6,282 nucleotides of DNA from JBOGUF01 sp050696075 (GCA_050696075.1 JBOGUF010000028.1:1-6282), one strand, 5' to 3'; positions 1 to 5,482 are shown, numbered from the stretch's first letter. The notes: generated by a model from the sequence alone, not told the origin. Translations and numbers: made by a program.

Positions 1-159
1 GACCGGGCCGGCGCCACTTCCGGTGCCGCGACACCGTCATGCCGATCGCCGCCACCCCGTCATGCCGATCGCGGAGAGGCACCTCACCCGCGGGACGAAC
101 ACCAGGAGAGCTTCCTCGAGACCTCGAGAGACGGAGTGAAGACAAGGCCAGTCGAAACC
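1..159. other. Non-coding left edge of the window
   Basis: No credible gene is seen here; the forward open frame starting at 39 has Arg/Ser/Pro-rich composition typical of a GC-rich shadow frame and runs antisense into the membrane-protein gene. Besides the repeat at 34-139 there is a small hairpin at 9-28: seven pairs including one G-T wobble, with loop ACTTCC. It has no T-tract on either side, so I do not call it a terminator. No clear intrinsic terminator for the leftward gene pair is visible before the window edge. Confidence 0.5.
34..139. repeat. Degenerate dispersed-type intergenic repeat with a partial tandem copy
   Basis: The 16-bp word CCGTCATGCCGATCGC occurs at 34-49 and again at 57-72, a 23-bp period. 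From the second copy onward the sequence reads as an imperfect inverted repeat. GTCATGCCG at 59-67 faces CGGAGTGA at 132-139, and GAGGCACCTC at 76-85 faces GAGCTTCCTC at 108-117 (8 of 10 positions complementary). The middle, around 86-105, is unpaired. The pattern 'GTCATnCCGA ... GAGGnATCTC ... inverted' is one I recognise from intergenic repeats in many environmental genomes, including Chloroflexota. That recognition is from memory and was not searched. The first copy looks like a truncated duplicate. A tandem duplication of CCTCGAGA (114-121 and 122-129) lies in the right arm. The element ends about 20 bp past the stop of the leftward membrane-protein gene. Confidence 0.5.
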
Positions 160-1119
160 CTATCCGAGCGAATCAAGCTCTGGTAGCCCTCGTTCTCGCG
201 AGCGCGACTCAGCGGCGGTCGCGACGCCACGCACCCAGAACGACACGATCGGCGTCACCACGACAAGCACCACGGTCAGCGCCAAAAGACCACCCTGGGT
301 CAACGGCACAAGGCCGCCGCTGCTCGCATGAAAGGTCGGGCCTCTCCCCATCATCCACAACAGGATGAACTGGACACCGAGCGCAATTGGTGGAATAAGC
401 AGGCGTGTCGGCCGAGGCAGCGACCACGCAAGCCCAGTCGCCGCGGCCGCCACCAATGCGGACGCGCCGAGCGCCTGTAGCGCACTCACTTCGGTCATGG
501 CCGCACGAATCCCAATCGTTGTCGGGACCACCAAGGCCATCGGCATGAGCAGCAATCCGGCCTCTTCAGGAATCTCATAGGACGAAAAGGCAAGTGCGAA
601 CGCGGTCAATGTCAAGAGCAATGCCACGGCGACCGTCGCCGACACGAGTGGCATCGCGGAGCCCCACTCAGTGCCGGTGTAAGGCTGCCTCGCCAGCGTG
701 ACCTGGATCGCCGCCAACGGCACTCCAATCGACGTCGCAATCAAACAAACGATCCACGACCGCCTAAGCGCCGCTGGTTCTTCCCGCCGAGTTGCGGCAA
801 AGCCGACGAGCTGCACGAACAGAAGCAGAAACAGCGCCGTCGGGATTGTTCCCTGTTCGCTTGCCAGGAACCCAAGCTGGGAGAGGACAAGCGATACCAC
901 TCCCGTCACCGCTTGCGGTACCGCAATCGCCCACACCCGGCGGGACAGTATATCCGGCGCGGTTCGACGGATCGGAGCTGGGCGAATTGGCGGCCGAGAA
1001 GTCCGGATGGGATCTCGCGTCGGCTCCGGGTCGAATTGGCGTGAGGGCTCGTTCCAGGCGGGCGGAATCCAGTCACCCCGAGACAATTCCTCAGTCCAGT
1101 CGTCTCGCGGTCTGGCCAT
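160..1119 (-). CDS. Polytopic membrane protein of unknown function with a proline/arginine-rich N-terminal tail
   Basis: I do not recognise this 319-residue protein. It starts with ATG at 1119 and stops with TAG at 162-160. Residues 1-60 are hydrophilic, rich in Pro, Arg and Asp with several Trp, and look disordered and cytoplasmic. About eight hydrophobic segments follow, near residues 62-86, 91-109, 121-143, 155-180, 186-206, 213-233, 240-257 and 277-297. The last is followed by a charged tail (RSRERGLPELDS). No catalytic motif, signal peptide or transporter signature stands out. The start codon lies 2 nt after the stop of the upstream PHP phosphatase, and only a weak purine-rich ribosome site (GAGATGG, inside the upstream gene's end) precedes it, so translation is probably coupled. 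It could be a lineage-specific integral membrane protein or a poorly conserved permease-like subunit; neither is supported by a motif. The gene is real with good confidence; its function is unknown. Confidence 0.8.
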   Translation of the reverse strand: MARPRDDWTEELSRGDWIPPAWNEPSRQFDPEPTRDPIRTSRPPIRPAPIRRTAPDILSRRVWAIAVPQAVTGVVSLVLSQLGFLASEQGTIPTALFLLLFVQLVGFAATRREEPAALRRSWIVCLIATSIGVPLAAIQVTLARQPYTGTEWGSAMPLVSATVAVALLLTLTAFALAFSSYEIPEEAGLLLMPMALVVPTTIGIRAAMTEVSALQALGASALVAAAATGLAWSLPRPTRLLIPPIALGVQFILLWMMGRGPTFHASSGGLVPLTQGGLLALTVVLVVVTPIVSFWVRGVATAAESRSRERGLPELDSLG

Positions 1120-1121
1120 CG

Positions 1122-1958
1122 CTACGCCATCTCGACGACACCGACCGGCGCTGGATGTCGGAGGTCCGCAATCGATACCTGACGCCGTTGCCGCTGCCGG
1201 AACGACGCGACGGAGTCGATCCCTGTCAGGACAAGCATGTCCAGCGCCTGATTGAGGCCGGTTCCCACTGTCTGGGCGGCGTGGGAGTCAGTCCCGGTGG
1301 TAATTAAGCGACCGCCGGCTTCCACATACCAGCGCACGATTGCCGGTCCAGGCATGCTTGTCTTCGGCGTCTGGCGCAGACCCGAGGTGTTAATCTCAAA
1401 AGCAATCTCGCCCTCGATCATTGCTCGAAATATCGGCTCAAGTCGCGATCGATAGCTCAGTGGGTCGTACGAGCGGTGCGTCTTCGGCGCGTACCGTTTC
1501 GGCAGGTCGAGGTGGCCGATCGTGTCGAACCAACCCGTTTCCACCGCGGCCTGAACCTCGTCGAAGTACGGCAGGAAGACCTCGTCCATCGATCGGCACC
1601 CAAAATACTCGGGAAAGATGATTTCACCCCCGTCTCCGTAGTGAACTGAGCCGATCACGAAGTCGTAGTCGTATGTCTCCAGAAAGCTTTCGACCTGACT
1701 CGCGATTCGGCGATTGAAGTCGACCTCTGCCCCTGCCAGAATTGTCAATTGATCGCCAAACTCATCACGAACCCCGTCTAGCGCGCGAAAGTAGTCGTCC
1801 GGCCGATAATAACCGTACCCCATGTCTGCCGGCTCGTGGTCGACATGGTCCGTAAACGCGATTTCCGTTACCCCAGCGGTGATCGCCGCCCGGCAGGAGT
1901 CAGCCATCGACACGCGACAATCGGCCGAAAACTCGGTATGCACGTGGTAGTCGAACAC
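1122..1958 (-). CDS. PHP-domain phosphohydrolase, histidinol-phosphatase (HisJ/HisK) type
   Basis: This 278-residue protein matches the PHP superfamily in length and motif order. Visible are HVH at 5-7, TDHVD at 36-40, Glu78 in GAEVD, GSVHY at 103-107, GHLD at 148-151, Glu188 leading into NTSG, and TDSH at 223-226. In the family these His, Asp and Glu residues bind two or three metal ions in a TIM-like barrel that hydrolyses phosphate esters. The overall pattern fits the histidinol-phosphatase branch, which converts L-histidinol phosphate to L-histidinol in histidine synthesis in the cytoplasm. No other his gene is in the window, so the substrate is inferred and another phosphomonoester is possible. 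The start is GTG at 1958, supported by AGGAG 6 nt upstream and by the HVH motif lying at once after it; there is no alternative start that keeps the motif. The gene diverges from nadD and is followed 2 nt later by the membrane-protein gene, suggesting a two-gene operon. Confidence 0.9.
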   Translation of the reverse strand: MFDYHVHTEFSADCRVSMADSCRAAITAGVTEIAFTDHVDHEPADMGYGYYRPDDYFRALDGVRDEFGDQLTILAGAEVDFNRRIASQVESFLETYDYDFVIGSVHYGDGGEIIFPEYFGCRSMDEVFLPYFDEVQAAVETGWFDTIGHLDLPKRYAPKTHRSYDPLSYRSRLEPIFRAMIEGEIAFEINTSGLRQTPKTSMPGPAIVRWYVEAGGRLITTGTDSHAAQTVGTGLNQALDMLVLTGIDSVASFRQRQRRQVSIADLRHPAPVGVVEMA

Positions 1959-1964
1959 GATCCG

Positions 1965-1969
1965 CTCCT
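1965..1969 (-). promoter_or_regulatory. Ribosome binding site of the PHP phosphatase
   Basis: On the minus strand AGGAG lies 6 nt before the GTG at 1958. It decides in favour of this non-ATG start, which is also needed to include the N-terminal HVH metal motif. Confidence 0.7.
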
Positions 1970-1993
1970 CACCCCCAAACGCGCGTCGCCTGT

Positions 1994-2001
1994 ACTATAC
2001 C
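1994..2001 (-). promoter_or_regulatory. Extended -10 promoter for the leftward PHP/membrane-protein genes
   Basis: Read on the minus strand this is TGG followed by TATAGT, the latter at 1999-1994 (5 of 6 to TATAAT). The TG one base before the hexamer makes an extended -10, which can work without a good -35, and no convincing -35 is seen 16-18 bp upstream. The predicted start near 1987 leaves a leader of about 28 nt before the GTG, with room for the AGGAG site. Assignment rests on sequence match only. Confidence 0.45.
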
Positions 2002-2008
2002 AGTCGCT

Positions 2009-2041
2009 CCGAGCCAGAACCGGCCGAACCTCCGGGCTCGG
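2009..2041. repeat. Inverted repeat in the divergent PHP/nadD intergenic region
   Basis: CCGAGCC at 2009-2015 and GGCTCGG at 2035-2041 are perfect 7-bp inverted copies with a 19-bp spacer. They flank the place where a -35 for the leftward promoter would sit and would be in the 5' leader of any nadD transcript started near 2000. They could be an operator for a dimeric regulator or a hairpin in nadD mRNA; nothing here decides. Confidence 0.35.
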
Positions 2042-2043
2042 TT

Positions 2044-2086
2044 GGTCTTCGATCCGCTCTCGCGATCCGATCGAAAGGTCTTCGAT
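2044..2086 (+). repeat. 10-bp direct repeat and 7-bp hairpin at the nadD start
   Basis: GGTCTTCGAT occurs at 2044-2053 and 2077-2086, 33 bp apart, the second copy running into the nadD ATG. Between them TTCGATC (2048-2054) and GATCGAA (2069-2075) form a perfect inverted pair with a 14-nt loop. In mRNA the right arm would overlap the weak AAAGG ribosome site at 2074-2078, so folding could limit nadD translation. This is inference from sequence only. Confidence 0.35.
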
Positions 2087-2696
2087 GGAGAAGCGCATCG
2101 GCGTCTTCGGCGGCACGTTCGATCCGATTCACCACGGCCACCTCATCCTCGCTTCTGAGCTTCACCACGCCCTTGGACTCGAACGCGTCATCTTCGTTCC
2201 CGCGCGCCGCCCACCGCACAAGACCGACCAGGAGCTCAGCGGCGACCGACACCGCCTCGCCATGGTGCGGCTCGCCATTGCAGCCGACCCCCGCTTCGAG
2301 ATCAGTTTGGTCGAAATGGAGCGCGTCGGTCCATCCTACTCGGCGGAAACGGTCGAAGAACTTGGTGTGGCATTGCCGGGCGCCACTCTCGTCTTTCTGA
2401 TGGGGGAGGATTCGCTGCGCGACCTTCCCGCCTGGCACCAGCCCGAACGGATCGTCGCGCACGCTATCCTCGGCGTCGCTCAGCGCCCAGACGTCAAGGT
2501 CGACATCGCTGCCATTACCACCGTACTTCCCGCCGCCCAGGGACGCATTGAGCTCGTCTCGACGCCGGAGATCGCGATTTCGTCAAGCGACATCAGGCAG
2601 CGAGTCGCCGATGGCCGCCCGATCGCCTTTCACGTTCCCCAACCAGTCGAGCGATACATCGCCGAGCACGATCTCTATCGTCAGACCAGTGGCTGA
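2085..2696 (+). CDS. nadD: Nicotinate-nucleotide adenylyltransferase NadD
   Basis: NadD transfers AMP from ATP to nicotinate mononucleotide, giving nicotinate adenine dinucleotide and pyrophosphate, the step before NAD synthetase in the cytoplasm. The 203-residue protein has the normal family length and all landmark motifs. These are the nucleotidyltransferase loop GGTFDPIHHGHL at 9-20 with the HxGH signature, PPHK at 43-46, GEDSLRDLPAWHQP at 107-120 (the family's GxDxxxxLxxWxxP), and ISSSDIRQRV at 165-174 (ISSTxIR-like). The ATG at 2085 is chosen because it places the GGTFDP loop eight residues from the start, as usual in the family; the frame stays open upstream to 1836 but that part is antisense to the PHP gene. 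The ribosome site is weak (AAAGG, 6 nt spacing). A terminator-like hairpin follows at 2734-2766. The ribosome-silencing factor gene often found after nadD is absent here. Confidence 0.96.
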   Translation: MEKRIGVFGGTFDPIHHGHLILASELHHALGLERVIFVPARRPPHKTDQELSGDRHRLAMVRLAIAADPRFEISLVEMERVGPSYSAETVEELGVALPGATLVFLMGEDSLRDLPAWHQPERIVAHAILGVAQRPDVKVDIAAITTVLPAAQGRIELVSTPEIAISSSDIRQRVADGRPIAFHVPQPVERYIAEHDLYRQTSG

Positions 2697-2699
2697 GCG

Positions 2700-2729
2700 T
2701 TGACCATCCCTTCGCGCGGGTCCTATACT
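2700..2729 (+). promoter_or_regulatory. Sigma70-type promoter upstream of secD
   Basis: TTGACC at 2700-2705 (5 of 6 to TTGACA) and TATACT at 2724-2729 (5 of 6 to TATAAT) are separated by 18 bp. The predicted transcription start is about 2735-2737, giving a leader of roughly 57 nt to the secD GTG. It is the best promoter match in the window and sits just after the nadD stop. Confidence 0.65.
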
Positions 2730-2733
2730 CGCT

Positions 2734-2766
2734 AAGTCCGCCCGCCGTTTGGCGGGCCGACTTTTT
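2734..2766 (+). terminator. Terminator-like hairpin between nadD and secD
   Basis: AAGTC-C-GCCCGCC at 2734-2746 pairs with GGCGGGC-C-GACTT at 2751-2763, giving 12 pairs around one C-C mismatch with loop GTTT. The run of Ts at 2762-2766 follows the GC-rich core and is partly used in the stem. It is well placed to end nadD transcripts. It also begins within a base or two of the predicted start of the secD promoter, so it would form the very 5' end of secD mRNA and could act as an attenuator or a protective end hairpin. Confidence 0.65.
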
Positions 2767-2780
2767 CCTGCGACGCTAGC

Positions 2781-2784
2781 GGAG
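2781..2784 (+). promoter_or_regulatory. Ribosome binding site of secD
   Basis: GGAG at 2781-2784 is 8 nt before the GTG at 2793, supporting that non-ATG start. Confidence 0.65.
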
Positions 2785-2792
2785 CTATTGGC

Positions 2793-4241
2793 GTGCGAAT
2801 TCGGTCTTGGCACACCCTAATCTTCATCGTCATGCTCGCGGTTGTCTCCGGGTGGCTCAGTTTGCCCAGCGACGCGGCCAACTTCGGCGGTCTCAAAGAC
2901 GACGTCTACGTCCATCAGGGACTCGACCTCCAAGGCGGTCTCCAGGTCCTCCTCGAGGCCCGCCCACCCGTGGGCGAGAGCGTCGACTCCGACACGCTCG
3001 AGGGCACGCGCAACACCATCGAGCGCCGCGTCAACGGCCTCGGCGTCAGTGAGCCGCTCGTCCAGACGCGCGGCAACGATCAGATCATCGTCGAACTTCC
3101 AGGCGTCGCGGACCCCGAACAAGCGGTCGAGGTGCTGCAAGAAACCGCGCTACTAGAGATCATCAACCCGAATGGACAATTCCTCCCCGACGGGGCGATC
3201 GTGACGACGTCGTTGGGCGGTCCCGAGGAGACGAACGTCGACGCTGCAACGCCGTCCGCGTCACCCGGCGCCAGCCCGGCCGCCTCGCCCGAGGCCTCGC
3301 CCGTGCCGAGCCCCGTGGCCGATTCCTCCACGACCCAGACCGGACCGGTCTACGAGACGATCGTCAGCGGACGCGACCTCGCGGACGCCTTCGTCACCAC
3401 AGGGCAGCTTGGCGAACGGGTCGTGGGCTTCCGCCTACGGGGGGGCGCCTCCGACAGGTTCTTCGACTTCACAAGCACTCACGTTGGCCAGCCGATGTCG
3501 ATCGTCATCGACAAACAGGTCATCTCGTCACCGATCATCAACGACGCGATCGCGGGCGAAGGCATCATCACCGGCGTGCCGAACAACGAAGTCGAAGACC
3601 TCGTCGTCCAGCTCAAGGCTGGCGCACTCGCCGTCCCGCTCGAGGTCGTCCAGAGCCGGACGGTCGGCCCGACGTTGGGACAGGATTCGATCGACCGCAG
3701 CCTGATTGCCGGTAGTTTGGGACTGGCAACGGTCGCCCTCTTCATGATCATTTACTATCGCGTACCAGGCGTCCTCGCCGTCGTCGCGCTGCTCATCTAC
3801 ACGAGCATGACCTTCACCCTCTTCAAGCTGATTCCGGTGACGCTTACCCTCGCCGGCATCGCCGGCTTCATTCTCTCCATCGGCATGGCAGTCGACGCCA
3901 ACATCTTGATCTTTGCCCGCATGAAGGAAGAATTGCGCATCGGCCGCTCCCTCTCCAACGCGGTCGAAGCCGGCTTCGAGCACGCCTGGCCGTCGATCCG
4001 CGACTCCAACATCTCGTCAATGATCACGGCGGCGATCCTCTATTGGTTCGGGCGCTATACCGGCGCCAGCATCGTCACCGGCTTCGCGCTCACGCTCTTC
4101 GTCGGCGTGGCCGTTAGCATGTTCACGGCAATCATCGTCACCCGCACCTTCCTGCGCCTGATGATCACGTTCGGTCTCGCCAGCAACCGGTGGTGGTTTG
4201 GTATCGAAGATCACCCCGAATTTTCCACGACCGGCGATTAG
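2793..4241 (+). CDS. secD: Protein translocase subunit SecD
   Basis: SecD pairs with SecF in the cytoplasmic membrane and uses the proton-motive force to help release and pull proteins emerging from SecYEG. The 482-residue protein has one N-terminal membrane helix (about 6-24) and the family signature GLDLQGGLQVLLEA at 43-56. The first periplasmic domain follows, with NTIERRVNGLGVSEP at 74-88, and after it a low-complexity Ser/Pro/Ala linker at about 154-175. A second extracytoplasmic part (190-290) ends in AGALAVPLEVVQSRTVGPTLG. Five more helices lie near 303-322, 325-345, 348-375, 407-420 and 424-450. GMAVDANILIFARMKEE at 364-380 carries Asp368, the position known in the family to take part in proton transport. 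It is shorter than E. coli SecD (615 residues) because the periplasmic region is smaller. GTG start with GGAG 8 nt upstream. secF follows 27 nt after the stop. No yajC precedes it. Confidence 0.97.
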   Translation: MRIRSWHTLIFIVMLAVVSGWLSLPSDAANFGGLKDDVYVHQGLDLQGGLQVLLEARPPVGESVDSDTLEGTRNTIERRVNGLGVSEPLVQTRGNDQIIVELPGVADPEQAVEVLQETALLEIINPNGQFLPDGAIVTTSLGGPEETNVDAATPSASPGASPAASPEASPVPSPVADSSTTQTGPVYETIVSGRDLADAFVTTGQLGERVVGFRLRGGASDRFFDFTSTHVGQPMSIVIDKQVISSPIINDAIAGEGIITGVPNNEVEDLVVQLKAGALAVPLEVVQSRTVGPTLGQDSIDRSLIAGSLGLATVALFMIIYYRVPGVLAVVALLIYTSMTFTLFKLIPVTLTLAGIAGFILSIGMAVDANILIFARMKEELRIGRSLSNAVEAGFEHAWPSIRDSNISSMITAAILYWFGRYTGASIVTGFALTLFVGVAVSMFTAIIVTRTFLRLMITFGLASNRWWFGIEDHPEFSTTGD

Positions 4242-4268
4242 CGGAGCATTTGGAGCAGAGTTAGTCCC

Positions 4269-5222
4269 ATGAACCACCTGGCGACCCGCCGACACCTCTG
4301 GTACGTCGTTTCCTTGATCGTCATCATTCCCGGCGCGGTCTCGCTCGCGCTCTTCGGACTCCGGCAGGGCATCGACTTCACCGGCGGCACGCTCTGGGAA
4401 CTCCGTTTCGACCAGTCGATTGAATCGGAGTCCGTATCGGAGGCACTGGCCGAAAACGGATACAACGACACCGTCATCCAGATTTCGAGCGACGGCGGCA
4501 CCGACAACGTCGCCATCATCCGGATGAAGGAATTGCCCCAGGGCTCCCCCGAAAAATCGGCCATCGAAGAGGAGTTTCGCGCGACAATCGGCGACTTCAC
4601 CGAGCTGCAAATCTCCACTGTCGGCGCCTCGGTCGGTAGCGAGATCCGCGATCGCGCCGTTATTGCCGTGGTCTTGGCCGCGGTCGGCATCCTGCTCTAC
4701 ATCGCCTTTGCCTTCCGCAACACACAAAATCCGGTGCTCTATGGCATCTGCGCGATCATTGCCATGCTCCATGACGTCCTATTGGTCGTCGGTATCTTTT
4801 CGATACTGGGAGAAGTCGCCAACGTCGAGATCGATGCCCTTTTCGTCACCGCACTTTTGACCGTGATCGGCTTTTCCGTTCACGACACAATCGTCGTCTT
4901 TGACCGCATACGCGAGAACCTCGCCAATCGCGCCGCGTCGACCTTCCTCGACGTCGTCAATTACAGTCTGGCTCAAACGATCGTCCGCTCGCTGAATAAC
5001 TCGATTACGGTGGTCTTCACCCTTCTTGCGCTCTTCCTCTTCGGCGGCGAGTCGACCCGTGAATTCGTCTTAGCGCTCCTCATCGGCACCATCAGCGGCA
5101 CCTATTCTTCGATCTTCAACGCCAGCCAACTCCTCGTTTCGTGGGAGACCGGCGAAATTCACCGCCTGTTTGGCCGCTCGCGGACGCCCGATGCGGAAAC
5201 GCTGCCCGCCCCGACTCGCTAG
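4269..5222 (+). CDS. secF: Protein translocase subunit SecF
   Basis: SecF is the partner of SecD in the membrane complex that drives late steps of protein export with the proton gradient. The 317-residue protein has the usual layout: helix at about 11-30, the signature GIDFTGGTLWELRF at 34-47, an extracytoplasmic domain to about 128, and five more helices near 130-150, 155-179, 187-211, 238-259 and 264-290. GFSVHDTIVVFDRIRENL at 201-218 holds Asp206, and Arg240 in TIVRSLNNS lies in the next helix; these match the conserved Asp/Arg pair needed for proton-driven function in characterised SecDF. ATG 4269 is the only sensible start. The closest purine-rich sites are AGAG (8 nt spacing) and a better GGAG 13 nt upstream. 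It lies 27 nt after secD and is surely co-transcribed with it. The C-terminal tail past 295 is short and basic, as is common. Confidence 0.97.
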   Translation: MNHLATRRHLWYVVSLIVIIPGAVSLALFGLRQGIDFTGGTLWELRFDQSIESESVSEALAENGYNDTVIQISSDGGTDNVAIIRMKELPQGSPEKSAIEEEFRATIGDFTELQISTVGASVGSEIRDRAVIAVVLAAVGILLYIAFAFRNTQNPVLYGICAIIAMLHDVLLVVGIFSILGEVANVEIDALFVTALLTVIGFSVHDTIVVFDRIRENLANRAASTFLDVVNYSLAQTIVRSLNNSITVVFTLLALFLFGGESTREFVLALLIGTISGTYSSIFNASQLLVSWETGEIHRLFGRSRTPDAETLPAPTR

Positions 5223-5230
5223 CGAAGTCG
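5212..5230 (+). other. Small hairpin over the secF stop codon
   Basis: CGACTCG at 5212-5218 pairs with CGA(A)GTCG at 5223-5230 with one bulged A and loop CTAG; the loop contains the secF TAG. No T-tract follows, so it is not a typical intrinsic terminator. It could mark the 3' end of secDF mRNA or mean nothing. Confidence 0.25.
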
Positions 5231-5267
5231 CGCGCCAATGCGCCGCCGGGAAACCCCTTAAAGATCG

Positions 5268-5304
5268 TTTACGCAATCACAAACTGCATGATAGACTTTA
5301 CAAT
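5268..5304 (+). promoter_or_regulatory. Possible promoter(s) upstream of hppA
   Basis: Two overlapping weak matches are seen in a locally AT-richer stretch. TTTACG (5268-5273) and TAGACT (5292-5297) are 18 bp apart, 4 of 6 in each hexamer. ATCACA (5276-5281) and TACAAT (5299-5304) are 17 bp apart, 4 of 6 and 5 of 6. Starts would be near 5304 or 5311, giving an hppA leader of roughly 170-180 nt. The first option would begin the transcript at the base of the hairpin at 5305-5339. Which one is used, if either, cannot be told from sequence. Confidence 0.35.
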
Positions 5305-5355
5305 CGCGCGTGGAGTGGCCCTTCGTCACACCACGCGTGTCCGTGTATCACGCGT
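5305..5355 (+). promoter_or_regulatory. Hairpin pair with a shared arm in the hppA leader
   Basis: Stem A pairs 5305-5313 with 5331-5339 (core CGCGTGG with CCACGCG, plus a wobble and a C-G pair). It continues, after an A-A mismatch, into GTGGC/GTCAC (5315-5319 with 5325-5329) and closes with loop CCTTC. Stem B pairs ACGCGTG at 5333-5339 with CACGCGT at 5349-5355, a perfect 7 bp with a 9-nt loop. Both use 5333-5339, so they exclude each other. This is the form of a conformational switch, but CACGCGT is also a plain 17-bp-spaced direct repeat (5332-5338 and 5349-5355) and could instead be a protein site. No known riboswitch class is recognised. Confidence 0.4.
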
Positions 5356-5470
5356 CCACTTTCCGGCAGCACGGTCCATCCGTCGTTCCGACCGCTCGCC
5401 CATCTCGCAACCGGGCGGACGCCGGTCACAGTCTGTGGCGCTCACACGCACGAACGCCAAGCGGGTTTGA

Positions 5471-5475
5471 GGAGG
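5471..5475 (+). promoter_or_regulatory. Ribosome binding site of hppA
   Basis: GGAGG at 5471-5475 is 7 nt before the TTG at 5483, inside a purine run to 5480. It immediately follows an in-frame TGA at 5468-5470, so the start must lie downstream of it. The site fixes TTG 5483 over the next in-frame ATG at 5531, which has no such site and would cut into the first membrane helix. Confidence 0.75.
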
Positions 5476-5482
5476 GGAGGAC

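Larger units (their letters stand above)
5223..5482 (+). other. 260-bp non-coding region between secF and hppA
   Basis: No credible gene is present; the forward frames through here have no homology I recognise and differ in style from the neighbours. Apart from the promoter candidates and the shared-arm hairpins, there are weaker inverted pairs. CGGTC/GACCG lies at 5372-5376 and 5390-5394, ACCGG/CCGGT at 5410-5414 and 5422-5426, and the 11-bp palindrome CACAGTCTGTG at 5427-5437. The region ends in the strong ribosome site of hppA. No T-tract terminator for secF is seen. Confidence 0.5.

Noticed and set aside
9..28. Hairpin at the left edge as a terminator
   Set aside because: Seven pairs with one wobble and a 6-nt loop, but no T-tract on either strand.
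698..1307. Two overlapping plus-strand open frames opposite the membrane protein and the end of the PHP gene
   Set aside because: Both are Arg/Ser/Gly-rich and antisense to genes with hydrophobic-segment or motif support; no ribosome sites were seen.
1836..2084. N-terminal extension of nadD to an upstream start
   Set aside because: The extension is antisense to the start of the PHP gene and the intergenic region, and the NadD nucleotide-binding loop is normally within about ten residues of the start, as with ATG 2085.
3528..3983. Minus-strand open frame within secD
   Set aside because: Reverse-frame shadow of the SecD membrane region, with composition rich in Asp, Glu and Arg and no recognisable domain.
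4017..4772. Long minus-strand open frame of 251 codons across the secD/secF junction
   Set aside because: It is antisense to two certain genes, its product is a charged Asp/Glu/Arg/Gly-rich sequence typical of the reverse frame of GC-rich membrane proteins, and no ribosome site or motif supports it.
5223..5482. Fluoride or other known riboswitch before hppA, considered because fluoride riboswitches can precede pyrophosphatase genes
   Set aside because: The conserved GATGG...TTC core and pseudoknot sequences of the fluoride class were not found by eye, and no other known class was recognised. A covariance-model search would settle it.
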